From Leptolyngbya sp. FACHB-60 (GTDB lineage Bacteria; Cyanobacteriota; Cyanobacteriia; Phormidesmidales; Phormidesmidaceae): a stretch of DNA of 64,000 nt. Positions 29,649-40,250 of the stretch are shown here, one piece after another. The notes under the pieces are model-generated. The model was not told where the DNA came from. It saw nothing but the letters and a program-made list of their open reading frames with translations, and searched no databases. The stretch is taken from assembly GCF_014695775.1 (NCBI RefSeq), contig NZ_JACJOX010000016.1:82271-146270 (forward strand), read 5' to 3'. Numbering within the stretch: position 1 is the first letter of the stretch; every line of letters starts with the position of its first letter. Both the position numbers and the translations under genes were made by a program.

Positions 29649-30239
29649 CTACAGGGAACAGGTAAACAGGCGGCTAAGAAAATAGTTGACCATTTTGGCT
29701 CCGTAGGGAGAATCCCACCACACAACGGGGTAGCAGCCTACGGGGTCATCGAGGTCATGGCGAGCCTGGTCAATGGTCTTCCACTGGTCGTTTTGACGCC
29801 AGCCCACCTGCTCACCGAGGCGGTTGAGGGTAGCGGCGTCTTGAACCAGCGCTGATTCAAGGGTACCGCCCACGGCCTGGTAAATCTGAAGCTGCACGCT
29901 AAAGCCAAATCGACCGCCTGTGTAGGTCGTCCACAGGCGATCTACCACCCGCAGCACACTGCAAGGAAACAGGCGAATGGCATCAGGGGTTAAATCTTCG
30001 CGATCGGGGGTGCCTGCCTCCTGCAAAATTACTCGCACGGTTTCTTCGTCAGCCTCTCTCAGCTTGCCAGTTTTAAGCAGCCGCTGAAGGGGTTGATAGC
30101 GTTCCACATCGGTTACAAGAGTTAGCGCGTCTTCTAGGCGAGCGATGCGCTCTGTTATCCCCTGCTGAATAAAGCCTTCTACCCTGGCCTCTAATGCCTC
30201 TAGGCGAGCAGCCAGTTCAGCCTGCGACCCTTCATCCAT
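29649..30239 (-). CDS. GUN4-domain protein with N-terminal coiled coil
   Basis: The 196-residue protein has an N-terminal coiled coil (AELAARLEALEARVEGFIQ, about 7-45), then a GUN4 domain: YQPLQRLLKTGKLREADEET, PCSVLRVVDRLWTTYTGGRFGFSVQLQIY. GUN4 itself binds porphyrins and activates Mg-chelatase. Many cyanobacterial proteins borrow the domain for other uses, so this one may be a porphyrin-responsive regulator and is not necessarily the chelatase cofactor. It is transcribed toward the terminator region of the secreted protein gene. Confidence 0.85.
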   Translation of the reverse strand: MDEGSQAELAARLEALEARVEGFIQQGITERIARLEDALTLVTDVERYQPLQRLLKTGKLREADEETVRVILQEAGTPDREDLTPDAIRLFPCSVLRVVDRLWTTYTGGRFGFSVQLQIYQAVGGTLESALVQDAATLNRLGEQVGWRQNDQWKTIDQARHDLDDPVGCYPVVWWDSPYGAKMVNYFLSRLFTCSL

Positions 30240-30375
30240 ATCGACTCCTTACAGGTATTGTGAGCCAGAACCATGCCCTGAAACGGTTGCGCACCTTGGT
30301 CACCGGGTGCCAGACGAACCTGGTCAACGCTATAAATTCTAGTATTGCCCGGTCGCAATCGTCGCGATCGCCGCT

Positions 30376-33300
30376 CTATGCGGGGTTCTCCCCCTGGGAA
30401 CGAAGGGGAGCCAGAGCCTCGTCGGCTTCTCGGGAACTGGAGCGATCGCCGCTACCCAAGCTAGATGAGGTGGTCATCGGCGGTGCCCCAGGGCCACCCG
30501 GCAGCAGCCGCTCGGCCAAGCCCTTAAGAACCACGTAGAGAACAGGTACCACCAGCAGGCTCAGCACCGTAGCCACCAGTAGCCCACCAAATACGGTGTA
30601 GCCCACCGACCAGCGACTGGCGCTACCGGCTCCGGTGGCAATCAGCAGCGGAAAGAACCCCACCAGCGACGAAATTGCCGTCATAATAATCGGTCGAAAG
30701 CGCTGTTCGGCAGCGGCGATCGCAGAGGGCACCAGCCCCAGCCCCTGACTGCGGGCCTGGTTAGCAAACTCCACAATCAGAATGGCGTTTTTGCTAGCCA
30801 AGCCAATCAGCATAACCAGGCCCACCTGGGCGTAGATATTGAGGTCTAGCCCGCGCAAAAACAGAAACACCAGCGCCCCCAGCACCGCCAGCGGCACCGT
30901 CAGCAGAATAATAATCGGGTCAACGTAGTTTTCGTACTGGGCCGCCAGCACCAAAAACACGACCAGCACCCCGAGCCCAAAGATAATAGTGGCCAGGCCG
31001 CCCGAGGCGATTTCTTCGCGGGCGGTGCCCTGCCAGTCTTGGGCCACCACCGGCAGGGCCGCCTGGGCATGGGCCTCACTCATGGCGGCAATCAGCTGGC
31101 CAGAGCTAGCCCCCGGTGCGGGCATGCCCTCCAGTTTGATCGCTCGCAGCAGGTTGAAGTGGTTAATAGTAGAGGGGCCGACCACTTCGCTCAGGGTGAC
31201 CACCTCGCCTAGGGGCACCATGGTGCCCTGGCGCGATCGCACATAAATATTGTTGATATCAGAGGGTTCGTTGCGAGCCTCTTGCTCGGCCTGCACATAG
31301 ACCCGGTAGTTACGCCCGCCGCTGGTAAAGTCATTGACGTAGCGCGATCCCAGGTAGGTACCTACCGTAGACAGCGCCTCGCTGATATCGACATCAAGCG
31401 CCTTGAGGCGATCGCGGTTAATATCTGCCTGCACCTGGGGCGAGCTGGCGGTGAACTGAGTAAACACCCCCATGGAGGCGGGCGACTGGTTAGCCAGTCC
31501 CATAATTTCGTAGGCGTTGCCCAAAAACTGGTCGATGGTCATCTGGTTGCCGCTGCGGTCTTGCAGCTGCATCTCCAGCGCCCCCGTAGGGCTAAAGCCC
31601 GGCACCGGCGGCGCGTTGAAGGCAATCACCAGCGCCTCCTGAATGCCAGACAGCGCGCCATTCACCTTAGGCAACAGCCCCGCGACGGTCGACTCAGCCG
31701 CACGCCGCTCCTCCCACGGGGCCAGGGTGGCAAAAAATACCCCTCGATTAGGCGATGGCCCGTCAAAGCCAAATCCCGACAGCATAAAGGTGCTGGTCAC
31801 CTCCGGAAACTGAGAAATCAACTCGTCGGCCCGCCCCATAACCTGCTTGGTGTATTCCAGCGAGACCCCGTCAGGAGCCTGCACAATGCCCAGAAAGTAA
31901 CCCTGGTCTTCTTCGGGCACAAAGCCCGTGGGCACTAAGCGCAACATGAAGAACATCAGCACTAGGCCCACGGCAAACAGCGCCAACACCCCATAACGCA
32001 GCCGAATCAGCACTCGCACCAAGCGTCGGTAGCGCTCAATTGTCCACCCCAGGAAGTCGTTAAAGCGGTCAAAGAACCGCCCTAAAAGACCGCTGCGCGG
32101 ACCTGGGGGGGTTGGCCGCAGCAGCAGGGCCGACATGGCGGGCGAAAAGCTGAGGGCGTTAAACGTTGACACCACGATCGCAAAGGCAATGGTGAGGGCA
32201 AACTGCTGATAGATTTTGCCGGTGCTGCCCGGAAAGAACGCCACCGGAATAAACACCGCCATCAGCACGAGTGACGTCGCTACCACCGCCCCCGACAGCT
32301 CCTGCATGGCATCTAGGGCGGCTAAGCGAGGGCGCATGCCCTGGTCGATCTTGGCGGCGATCGCCTCCACAATCACGATCGCATCGTCTACCACCACCCC
32401 CGAGGCCAAAATGCAACCAAACAGGGTCAAGGTGTTGATAGAAAAGCCAAACACCAGCAGAAAGGCCATCGTGCCGATCAGCGACACAGGAATTGCGATC
32501 GCCGGTATGATGGTCGACCGCCAGTCCTGCAGGAAGATAAACAAAATCAGCAACACCAGGACGATCGCCGTAACCAGCGTAATCAGCACCTCCTCAAGAG
32601 ATACCCGCACAAAGTCGGTAGTGTCAAACACCAGCTCAGCCCTAAACCCCGGTGGGAAGCTCGCCTGAAGCTCAGTGATGCGATCGCGCACGGCCTGAGC
32701 TACCTGCAGAGCGTTACTGCCCGGCAGCTGATACACCAGCAGACCGGCTGCCAGCTTACCGCCCGTTTTAGCATCAAAGCTGTAGTCCTGGGCACCTAGC
32801 TCAGCCCGGCCAACATCCCGCAGGCGCACCAGGTTACCGTTCGCGCCCACCTTCACCACTAAATCCTCAAACTCGCTCACCTCCTCCAGGCGGCCGGGCA
32901 GCCGCACCGTGTACTGGTAAGCTTGGCCGCTGTCCACAGGCGGTGCCCCCACTGAACCGCCGCCCACCTGCACGTTTTGCTCTTGCAGAGCAGTTACCAC
33001 ATCACCGGGGGTCAACGACTGGCTCGCCAGGGCGGTAGGGTCAAGCCACAGGCGCATCGCGTAACGCCCCGCCCCAAACACCTCAGCGTTACCCACACCG
33101 TTGATCTGCTTCATCTCATCGAGAATGAACAGATCGGCATAATTGCTCAGGAACAGTGCGTCGTAGCGATCGTCATCGGTAAAGAAGCGATACACCAGCA
33201 AAATGCTCGGCGACTGCGCGTTTACCGTTACCCCCAGCTGGCTCACCTCCGGCGGCAGCTGGGGCTCAGCTCGAGACACCCGGTTTTGCACATTCACCTG

Positions 33301-33624
33301 AGCAAAATCTTTATCCTGTCCGGGCTGAAACACAACGTTGATGCTGCTCTGGCCGGTGTTGGTACTGCTGGAGGTGATGAACTCCATCCCCTCTACGCCG
33401 TTAATCTCACGCTCCAGCACCGTGGTGACGTTATTTTCTACAGTCTCAGCGTCGGCTCCGGTGTAGTTGGCTGCCACCGAAATTTGTAGGGGCGCGATCT
33501 CGGGCAGTTGCTCAATGGGCAGCAGAGGGATAGCCACCGCCCCCACCAACACAATCAGCATGGTGCACACGGTGGTCAGCACCGGGCGACGAATAAAGTT
33601 GTCGGCAATAGAGAACAGCGCCAT
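30376..33624 (-). CDS. RND multidrug efflux transporter, HAE1 family
   Basis: The 1082-residue inner-membrane pump is full length. It has the first helix FIRRPVLTTVCTMLIVLVG, two large porter domains, and the proton-relay helix with FGCILASGVVVDDAIVIVEA (paired Asp). The second half carries VMLIGLASKNAILIVEFAN. It uses the proton gradient to extrude hydrophobic compounds. The adaptor gene lies upstream in the same operon and a TetR gene precedes it. No outer-membrane TolC-like gene is adjacent. The C-terminus ends in a Ser/Arg-rich extension. Confidence 0.95.
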   Translation of the reverse strand: MALFSIADNFIRRPVLTTVCTMLIVLVGAVAIPLLPIEQLPEIAPLQISVAANYTGADAETVENNVTTVLEREINGVEGMEFITSSSTNTGQSSINVVFQPGQDKDFAQVNVQNRVSRAEPQLPPEVSQLGVTVNAQSPSILLVYRFFTDDDRYDALFLSNYADLFILDEMKQINGVGNAEVFGAGRYAMRLWLDPTALASQSLTPGDVVTALQEQNVQVGGGSVGAPPVDSGQAYQYTVRLPGRLEEVSEFEDLVVKVGANGNLVRLRDVGRAELGAQDYSFDAKTGGKLAAGLLVYQLPGSNALQVAQAVRDRITELQASFPPGFRAELVFDTTDFVRVSLEEVLITLVTAIVLVLLILFIFLQDWRSTIIPAIAIPVSLIGTMAFLLVFGFSINTLTLFGCILASGVVVDDAIVIVEAIAAKIDQGMRPRLAALDAMQELSGAVVATSLVLMAVFIPVAFFPGSTGKIYQQFALTIAFAIVVSTFNALSFSPAMSALLLRPTPPGPRSGLLGRFFDRFNDFLGWTIERYRRLVRVLIRLRYGVLALFAVGLVLMFFMLRLVPTGFVPEEDQGYFLGIVQAPDGVSLEYTKQVMGRADELISQFPEVTSTFMLSGFGFDGPSPNRGVFFATLAPWEERRAAESTVAGLLPKVNGALSGIQEALVIAFNAPPVPGFSPTGALEMQLQDRSGNQMTIDQFLGNAYEIMGLANQSPASMGVFTQFTASSPQVQADINRDRLKALDVDISEALSTVGTYLGSRYVNDFTSGGRNYRVYVQAEQEARNEPSDINNIYVRSRQGTMVPLGEVVTLSEVVGPSTINHFNLLRAIKLEGMPAPGASSGQLIAAMSEAHAQAALPVVAQDWQGTAREEIASGGLATIIFGLGVLVVFLVLAAQYENYVDPIIILLTVPLAVLGALVFLFLRGLDLNIYAQVGLVMLIGLASKNAILIVEFANQARSQGLGLVPSAIAAAEQRFRPIIMTAISSLVGFFPLLIATGAGSASRWSVGYTVFGGLLVATVLSLLVVPVLYVVLKGLAERLLPGGPGAPPMTTSSSLGSGDRSSSREADEALAPLRSQGENPA

Positions 33625-33738
33625 AGGTGAAATACCGGGGGGCTTAAGGGAGGTTAGAAGAGCTGTGATTCCTAGGGAATCGCCTCATAAATGGCGCCAT
33701 GCAGACACCGAACAGTCGTTAAGCAGCAAATATTTTCG

Positions 33739-35040
33739 TCAGTCAGGCGAGGGCGTAGCTGAAGCCTGGGCTTCAGGGTCAATAGGCCTGCCGTCTTGCA
33801 ACTGTAGAATGTTGGTCACAATGACCTCATCTCCGGCTTTTAGACCGTCAATCACCTGGTAGTTGCCTCCCTGGATTGGCCCCAGCTGCACCGGTCGCTG
33901 GGTGGCCACCCGCAGGGTTTGGCCGTCTTCCTGGGGCTGATCGGTGGCCACAAACACAAAGCTCTGCCCGGCAATGCGAGTAACTGCCACCGTGGGCACC
34001 AGCAGCGTAGCGGTTGTGCTCCAAATCAGCCGCGCCCGCACAAACTGACCATCACGCAAATTGCCCGCCTCATTAGGAAAGCGAGCCTTGACCAAAATCG
34101 ATTGCCCCTCACCATCCACCTCGGGCGAGATAAAATTGACGCTTCCGGTAGCCAGGGGTTCACCCGTGTCGGGGCTAAGCAACTCTACCGGAATGCCCGT
34201 TCGCAACTGGCTGGCTCGGGTGGTCGGCACCTGAATCCGCAAAAGTAGCGCGCTGTTTTGAGTAATGGTGGCCAGGGTATCCCCGGCCTGCACATAGTCG
34301 CCGACTTTAAGTGATACATCACCCAAAAAGCCTGCCACCGGAGCCACCACCTGCTTAAAGCCAACATCTGCCTGGCTGACATCCACCTGGGCCTGGGCTT
34401 GTTGAAAGGTTGAGAGCGCTTGCTGTAGCTGAGCCTGGGCAGCTCGTACGTTTTCTGAGGCCTGACGTTGGGCAGCCTGGGCAACGTTTAACTGGTTTTG
34501 GGCATTGTCCAACTCTTGACGGCTCAGCGCCCCCGCCCCTACTAGTCGTTCGGTGCGGCCAAAGTCAACTACAGCTAGCTCGACATCGGCTTGAGCGCGG
34601 GCCAGCTCTGCCTGAGCCGCATCAACTTGGGCCTGGGCCGCATTGCGCCCAAATCCGGCTGCCTGAGCCGCCGCCTGGTTTGCCGCTACCGCAGACTGCA
34701 CCTGGTTGGTGCTGAGCTGCACTACAGGCTGCCCCCTGGCAACGGCACTACCAGAATCGGCTAGCACCTGAGTGACCCGGCCCTCAACCTCTGGTTTGAG
34801 CTCAATGCGCTGCTCAGCCTCTAAAGCTCCGACAAAATCAGAGCTTTCCTCAAAGGTACCGGGCTGAAGCTCTTGCACCTGCACCTGCACCGCTGGGGGG
34901 CCTGTCATGGCGTCTGGGGCCGGTCGACTACAGGCCGCTACAGCGAGCGACAGGGTGAGGGCGGCCCCCAAAACCTGTCGCGATCGACGAGTATTCACTG
35001 GCAGCATAGGATAACTAAACTTTGAGTGCTGGTTAGACAT
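33739..35040 (-). CDS. RND efflux periplasmic adaptor (MFP), lipoprotein
   Basis: The 433-residue adaptor has a lipoprotein signal (LSLAVAACSRP), a barrel-sandwich hybrid domain (VEGRVTQVLADSGSAVARGQPVV) and a long alpha-hairpin rich in Ala/Gln with repeats of AQAxxDxAQA. The second half of the lipoyl domain contains VVAPVAGFLGDVSLKVGDYV. It connects the RND pump to an outer-membrane channel. The hairpin is longer and more repetitive than usual by eye. It is the second gene of the TetR-MFP-RND unit. Confidence 0.93.
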   Translation of the reverse strand: MSNQHSKFSYPMLPVNTRRSRQVLGAALTLSLAVAACSRPAPDAMTGPPAVQVQVQELQPGTFEESSDFVGALEAEQRIELKPEVEGRVTQVLADSGSAVARGQPVVQLSTNQVQSAVAANQAAAQAAGFGRNAAQAQVDAAQAELARAQADVELAVVDFGRTERLVGAGALSRQELDNAQNQLNVAQAAQRQASENVRAAQAQLQQALSTFQQAQAQVDVSQADVGFKQVVAPVAGFLGDVSLKVGDYVQAGDTLATITQNSALLLRIQVPTTRASQLRTGIPVELLSPDTGEPLATGSVNFISPEVDGEGQSILVKARFPNEAGNLRDGQFVRARLIWSTTATLLVPTVAVTRIAGQSFVFVATDQPQEDGQTLRVATQRPVQLGPIQGGNYQVIDGLKAGDEVIVTNILQLQDGRPIDPEAQASATPSPD

Positions 35041-35151
35041 CGGATGCCATTGCTTAATGGTAATTCAGAGAAGCTAGAGTCATAGCGTCGTCGCCGTCTG
35101 GGCTAACCAACAACGCCCGTCATCTCAAATCCGTTGAAAAATCGGTATTAC

Positions 35152-35742
35152 TCAATTCAGCGAACGTAGCGAACCTCCATCGGTGAGATAGAGCTTTAAC
35201 ATGTCGAGCAGCAGACGGGCGTGGTCGCGAAACGAGCAGCTCTGCGGTTCATAGATGCGGTGCAGCAAAATGCCGTCTACTACACAGCTGAGCAAACTGA
35301 CCAGTTTTGGATCATCTAGCCCTAGCAGGGCAGCTATCTGCTGCTCGCTCTCTTGCCAAACCTCATGAAACACCTCGGTTGGAACACCGCTCTCTCGGTG
35401 CTGATGCTGATAAAACTCAAGCCAAATCAGCGTTTGCTTCCTTAAAAAATCTTCGTTTTGGGCGACATACTCTAGGGCGGCCTCTACTCGGCCCAACACA
35501 CACTTTTCTTGGTTCGCAACGGCGATCGCGCTTTGGATATCTCGCAGCATAGTCTTGCGTACCAGTTGCTCAAACAGCCCTTCTTTACTGAGAAAATAGT
35601 GGTAGAGCGTACCCGTCGACACCCCTAAGCACTGGGCAATTTGGCGCATGGTCAGCGCAGCGTAGCCCTTTTCAGCAAATAGGTCAAAGCATTGGTCTAA
35701 TAGCTCCCTGCGGTATTGGTCATGATCCACGATCTTGGGCAT
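35152..35742 (-). CDS. TetR-family repressor
   Basis: The 196-residue protein has an N-terminal TetR helix-turn-helix (ALTMRQIAQCLGVSTGTLYH followed by YFLSKEGLF, about 33-60) and a divergent ligand-binding half. It is encoded just upstream of the adaptor and pump genes in the same direction and very probably represses them and itself until a pump substrate binds. The ATG at 35742 is preferred over a GTG six bases earlier. A GGACGGTCGGT motif near 35815 might be part of its operator. Confidence 0.9.
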   Translation of the reverse strand: MPKIVDHDQYRRELLDQCFDLFAEKGYAALTMRQIAQCLGVSTGTLYHYFLSKEGLFEQLVRKTMLRDIQSAIAVANQEKCVLGRVEAALEYVAQNEDFLRKQTLIWLEFYQHQHRESGVPTEVFHEVWQESEQQIAALLGLDDPKLVSLLSCVVDGILLHRIYEPQSCSFRDHARLLLDMLKLYLTDGGSLRSLN

Positions 35743-36390
35743 ACACACTCAGGCGCTGCGGCCTAACCTCTAAGCAGCTTCAAAAACCTACCCCATAACC
35801 ACAAATTTTATGTTGGACGGTCGGTATAAAAACCATATCCCCTTTATTTCGTCCTGTAAACCCTTTACATCTGACAGCCTACGGGTGTCATACACTTTTG
35901 TCGGCAACCTACCAGCAGCCTTTAACTTTGACACAATACAAATCTTCGTCTTTCCCAAAATATTGGCAAATACCTAATCCGCTGTAAAGCATTTCTATGA
36001 AGGAGAACAAGCTCTTTGTCTTCAAAGAGCAGGTGTGGCGTTCCTCCGTTAATTGGTAAAGGAAAAGGAAAAGGAAAAGCAGTTCAAGTGCAAAATCTGC
36101 TAGCAAAGTTAGCATTTCACTATCAGGTCTGCTAGTCATTTTTTTCAATACTCTGATTGCGAGTCGCTTAGCTCATTCAAAGTCACCGCAACGGCCTAAG
36201 TCCCTACGACCAAGACTTGTTAGGAATAGGTATTCGTGGGTGACTAGGGCAATGCACTCGTCCTAAGGCGCTGAAACTTCGAGAATTGGTTGGAACCGAG
36301 CATGGCCATTTGCGTATCTGCGTTGTTTCAGCTATTTTCTGTCCAGAGTCAACGAAGAGCGTTAACTGCTTATGCTTGAATTCAAAGCTC
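35743..36390. other. Gene-poor region upstream of the TetR gene
   Basis: About 650 bases with no supported gene. Visible features: GGACGGTCGGT near 35815 (possible TetR operator); a hairpin GCTCTTTG-TCTT-CAAAGAGC at 36011-36030; and a hexanucleotide tandem repeat AAAAGG near 36056-36080. A 79-codon reverse frame at 35909-36148 has atypical composition and its Leu/Phe run comes from the hexamer repeat. The region looks less GC-rich than its neighbours. Confidence 0.5.
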
Positions 36391-37338
36391 CTACAATCCT
36401 AGTCGGGCGCTAATAGTAGCCAGCACCGACTGACTAAGCGAGTGGTAGTCATAGCCACCTTCGAGACCAAACAGAATTTGGTCGGTGACGCTCAGGCATT
36501 GCTGGGTGAATATGCCGTAATCCTGAGGCTGTAGGTTGATATTGGCCAATGGGTCGGCGGCGGTGGCGTCGTACCCAGCGCTAATAATAAGCAGATCGGG
36601 ATGAAATTTTTTAAGAAAGGGAATTACCTTTTGCTCGAACTGCATATAGTAAACGTCGCTAGCGCCGCCAGGGAGCATAGGTATGTTCAGGACATTTTGG
36701 TGAAAGCCAGTTTCATTGCTGTGGCCAGTGCCGGGGTATGCGGGAAGTTGATGGAGAGAGCAGTAGGCGATCGCAGCATTTCCCTCCACCAAAGCTTGTG
36801 TTCCATTGCCGTGGTGTACATCCCAATCGAGGATAGCAACGCGATTAATCGCGGATTGATTTAGAGCGTAGTGGGCTGCGATCGCCGCATTGGAAAACAG
36901 ACAAAAGCCCATGCCACGATCGCGAACTGCATGATGCCCTGGTGGCCGTGCCAGGACAAAGGCCGACTGCCCCGTCTCGAGCACATAATCGACCCCATCG
37001 AGCCAAGCGCTCACCGCTAGCTGCGCCACAGCATAGCTGGTTTCAGACACCACCGTATCGCCGTCGATGTGGCCGCCGCCACTGTGAGCGATCTCCCGCA
37101 GGGCTGTGACATAGCGGGGGTTGTGGAGTTGGGCGATTAAGGTATCCACATCAGCCCGCTGAGCTACTGGAGTTGGTTCGCGCCAGTCAAGATGGTCGGC
37201 CCAGGAGGCTTTCTCCAAAGCGGCCACAATCGCCGTCAACCGTCCCGCATTTTCGGGGTGAAAACTACCCGTATCGTGGGTCAAAAATGCGGACGAATAG
37301 ATGACGGCAAAATCGGCGAGGGTGAGAGCGTGGTGCAC
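36391..37338 (-). CDS. Histone deacetylase-family hydrolase
   Basis: The 315-residue zinc hydrolase belongs to the class II HDAC/acetylpolyamine amidohydrolase superfamily. The metal and catalytic motifs are intact: RPPGHHAV (general base pair), DWDVHHGNGTQ (zinc Asp/His), AGYDA and LEGGYDYH. Bacterial members remove acetyl groups from polyamines, acetoin-related or lysine substrates; which applies here is unknown. It diverges from gyrA. Confidence 0.92.
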   Translation of the reverse strand: MHHALTLADFAVIYSSAFLTHDTGSFHPENAGRLTAIVAALEKASWADHLDWREPTPVAQRADVDTLIAQLHNPRYVTALREIAHSGGGHIDGDTVVSETSYAVAQLAVSAWLDGVDYVLETGQSAFVLARPPGHHAVRDRGMGFCLFSNAAIAAHYALNQSAINRVAILDWDVHHGNGTQALVEGNAAIAYCSLHQLPAYPGTGHSNETGFHQNVLNIPMLPGGASDVYYMQFEQKVIPFLKKFHPDLLIISAGYDATAADPLANINLQPQDYGIFTQQCLSVTDQILFGLEGGYDYHSLSQSVLATISARLGL

Positions 37339-37448
37339 TGTGAATTTAGAGAGGGTGAACTATTCGGAATTAGGGATTCAAGTAGCGCAGTGAAACAACG
37401 CTATATCAAGGTTTCCGTGCCCTTGTCTATACCATAGCGCCCGCTGAT

Positions 37449-37480
37449 TTGAACCGGGGAATTCGTGCTAAAATATAACC
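37449..37480 (+). promoter_or_regulatory. Probable gyrA promoter
   Basis: TTGAAC at 37449-37454 and ATATAA at 37473-37478 are 18 bases apart, a good sigma70-type pair. It would start a leader of about 100 bases that contains the hairpin at 37509-37553. Confidence 0.4.
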
Positions 37481-37508
37481 TACATGAGTCCCCAAAAAAC
37501 ATACTGAT

Positions 37509-37553
37509 AAGCGCTATTCAGCACCGCTCGGTGCGAGGGTCTGACTAGCGCTT
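37509..37553 (+). promoter_or_regulatory. Structured gyrA leader hairpin
   Basis: An outer 8-bp stem AAGCGCTA/TAGCGCTT (37509-37516 with 37546-37553) encloses an inner GCACC-GCTC-GGTGC hairpin (37521-37534). It ends 31 bases before the gyrA ATG. It may affect message stability or act as a supercoiling-sensitive cruciform. Confidence 0.4.
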
Positions 37554-37584
37554 TGTTGTTCGCAAATTCGGAGTTTTTGAGCCT

Positions 37585-40212
37585 ATGGCGACCCCAGAAG
37601 AGCGCATCGTCCCTACCGATCTGCGCGTTGAAATGCAAAGCTCCTACCTGGAATACGCCATGAGCGTGATTGTGGGTCGAGCGCTGCCAGACGCCAGGGA
37701 CGGGCTCAAGCCAGTGCATCGCCGCATTCTCTACGCCATGCACGAGCTGGGTTTAGCCGCCGATCGCCCTTTCCGCAAGTGCGCTCGTGTGGTGGGTGAA
37801 GTGTTGGGTAAGTATCACCCCCACGGCGACACGGCGGTTTACGACGCCCTGGTGCGCATGGCCCAAGACTTCTCTATGCGCGTGCCGCTGATCAACGGCC
37901 ACGGCAACTTTGGCTCTATCGACAACGACCCCCCGGCGGCGATGCGATATACCGAGTGTCGCTTGCAATCGCTGACTAGCGACTCGCTGCTGCAAGATAT
38001 TGAGTCTGACACAGTCGATTTTGCCGACAACTTCGACGGTTCCCAGCAGGAGCCGGTGGTGATGCCCTCGCGGCTGCCCCAGCTGTTGCTTAACGGCTCT
38101 TCGGGCATTGCCGTGGGCATGGCGACCAACATTCCCCCCCACAACCCCGGCGAGCTAATTGACGGTGTAATTGCGCTGATCAATAACCCTGAGATCTCCA
38201 CCGGCGAGCTGATGGAGATCATCCCCGGCCCCGACTTTCCCACGGGCGGGCAGATTCTCGGCCGCAGCGGCATTCGCGACGCTTATATGACCGGGCGCGG
38301 CTCGGTCACCATGCGCGGTGTGGCCAGTATGGAAACCATTGAGCACCGGGGACGGCCCGATCGCGAAGCCATTATCATCACCGAGCTGCCCTACCAGACC
38401 AACAAGGCGGGCATGATCGAGCGCATCGCCGAAATGGTGAACGAGCGTCGCCTAGAGGGCATTTCGGATATCAGGGATGAGAGCGATCGCGACGGCATGC
38501 GCATCGTCATTGAGCTAAAGCGCGACGCCTACCCCCGGGTAGTGCTCAACAACCTCTACAAGCAGACGCCCCTGCAAAATAACTTTGGCGTCAACATGCT
38601 GGCCCTAGTCAACGGGGAACCCCAGTTGCTCGGCATCAAGCGGATGCTGGAAGTCTTCCTTGAGTTTCGCGAAGAAACCATCGTTCGTCGCACCCGGTAC
38701 GAGCTGCGTCGAGCTGAAGAAAAAGACCACATTCTCCAGGGTTACCTAATTGCCCTGACGAATTTGGATGCCATCATTGCACTGATTCGTAGGGCCGCCG
38801 ACACCCCCGCCGCCAAGCAAGAGCTGATGGACACCTATAGCCTGTCAGAGTTGCAGGCCGACGCCATTCTGCAAATGCAGCTGCGCCGCCTCACCGCCCT
38901 GGAAGCCGACAAAATTCAGCAGGAACACGAAGAGCTGGTCGCCAAGATCACCGATCTGCAAGACATTTTGGCCCGGCGCGAGCGCATTCTCGAAATCATC
39001 ACTACTGAGCTGGGTGAGCTCAAGGCCAAGCACGACAGCCCCCGCCGCACCGTGATCGAAATGGATGATGCGGAACTCACCGACATCTCCCTGATCGCCA
39101 ACGAACAGGTGGTGATTCTCGTCACTGACCAGGGCTACATCAAGCGCATGCCCGTGGCCACCTTTGAGGCCCAGAGCCGCGCCACCCGAGGCAAGGCCGG
39201 GGCCAAAATGAAGGAAGATGATGGTGTGCAGCACTTCATCACCTGCTACACCCACGACTACCTGCTGTTCTTTAGCGATCGCGGTGTCACCTACGCCCTG
39301 CGGGCCTACCAGATTGCCGAAGGTTCGCGGGCTGCACGGGGTATGCCCATCGTACAAATGCTGCCCATCCCCAAAGAAGAGGCGATTACCTCAGTGCTGG
39401 CGGTGCGCGAGTTTACCGACGAAGACTACCTGGTCATGCTCACCCAGGGCGGCTTTGTGAAGAAAACCGCCCTGTCGGCCTTTAGCAACATTCGCACCAA
39501 CGGGCTGATTGCCATCTCCCTCGAAGAGGGCGACCACCTTCGGTGGGTGCGTCTGGCCCGCAACACCGACAGCATTTTGATTGGCTCGCGCCGGGGCATG
39601 ACCATTCACTTTAAAGCTAATGACGACCAGCTGCGGCCCTTGGGTCGCCCCACTCGCGGCGTGCGGGCGATGTCTCTGCGCGACGGTGACGAGCTAATCA
39701 GCATGGATATTTTGCCCAGCCAGGTGGTGGAAGCAGTGGTGCAGGCCACGGAGGCAGGCAGCAACAGCGACGATGACGACGATATCGTGACTAACGGCAG
39801 TGAGGGTGGCCCCTGGGTGCTGGTTATTACTGCGTCGGGCCTAGGCAAACGGGTGCCGGTGGCCAAGTTCCGTCTGCAAAACCGGGCGGGTCTGGGCCTC
39901 ATGGCAATCAAGTTCCGCAAGCGCGACGATACCCTGGCCTCGCTGCTGGTAGTGGGTGAGGGCGATGAGCTAATGCTGGTGACTAACCGGGGCATCATCA
40001 TTCGCCAACGGGTGAACGATATTTCGATTCAGTCGCGCCCGGCGACCGGAGTGCGGCTACAGCGGCTTGATGCGGAGGATGCGATCGCTGCAGTGGCCGT
40101 TGTGCCCCCTGCATTACAGGAAGAACCCTTCGAAGACACGGTAGAAGCGATTGTGGAAGCGATCGAGGAGGCTACTGAGGTATCCACCGAAGCCGCTGCC
40201 CAGGAAGAGTAA
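37585..40212 (+). CDS. gyrA: DNA gyrase subunit A
   Basis: GyrA is the breakage-reunion subunit that introduces negative supercoils with GyrB. The 875-residue protein has the winged-helix with [19 protein letters not shown], the catalytic Tyr in [10 protein letters not shown], the coiled-coil tower and a C-terminal six-bladed pinwheel. The GyrA-box position reads [11 protein letters not shown], the form I recall from other cyanobacterial GyrA, in place of QRRGGKG. The residue at the E. coli Ser83 position is Thr, which is natural in several phyla. An acidic insertion (SDDDDDIV) and an acidic tail are lineage features. Confidence 0.96.
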   Translation: MATPEERIVPTDLRVEMQSSYLEYAMSVIVGRALPDARDGLKPVHRRILYAMHELGLAADRPFRKCARVVGEVLGKYHPHGDTAVYDALVRMAQDFSMRVPLINGHGNFGSIDNDPPAAMRYTECRLQSLTSDSLLQDIESDTVDFADNFDGSQQEPVVMPSRLPQLLLNGSSGIAVGMATNIPPHNPGELIDGVIALINNPEISTGELMEIIPGPDFPTGGQILGRSGIRDAYMTGRGSVTMRGVASMETIEHRGRPDREAIIITELPYQTNKAGMIERIAEMVNERRLEGISDIRDESDRDGMRIVIELKRDAYPRVVLNNLYKQTPLQNNFGVNMLALVNGEPQLLGIKRMLEVFLEFREETIVRRTRYELRRAEEKDHILQGYLIALTNLDAIIALIRRAADTPAAKQELMDTYSLSELQADAILQMQLRRLTALEADKIQQEHEELVAKITDLQDILARRERILEIITTELGELKAKHDSPRRTVIEMDDAELTDISLIANEQVVILVTDQGYIKRMPVATFEAQSRATRGKAGAKMKEDDGVQHFITCYTHDYLLFFSDRGVTYALRAYQIAEGSRAARGMPIVQMLPIPKEEAITSVLAVREFTDEDYLVMLTQGGFVKKTALSAFSNIRTNGLIAISLEEGDHLRWVRLARNTDSILIGSRRGMTIHFKANDDQLRPLGRPTRGVRAMSLRDGDELISMDILPSQVVEAVVQATEAGSNSDDDDDIVTNGSEGGPWVLVITASGLGKRVPVAKFRLQNRAGLGLMAIKFRKRDDTLASLLVVGEGDELMLVTNRGIIIRQRVNDISIQSRPATGVRLQRLDAEDAIAAVAVVPPALQEEPFEDTVEAIVEAIEEATEVSTEAAAQEE

Positions 40213-40250
40213 ACCCTGAACATTCCCCATCCTTGGTGAAGTAAGTCGTC

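Noticed and set aside
35909..36148. Reverse 79-codon frame with a Leu/Phe-rich segment
   Set aside because: The hydrophobic run comes from the AAAAGG hexamer repeat; composition and lack of similarity argue against a gene.
37820..37840. Quinolone-resistance change in gyrA (Thr at the Ser83 position)
   Set aside because: Thr is natural at this position in several phyla and does not by itself indicate resistance.
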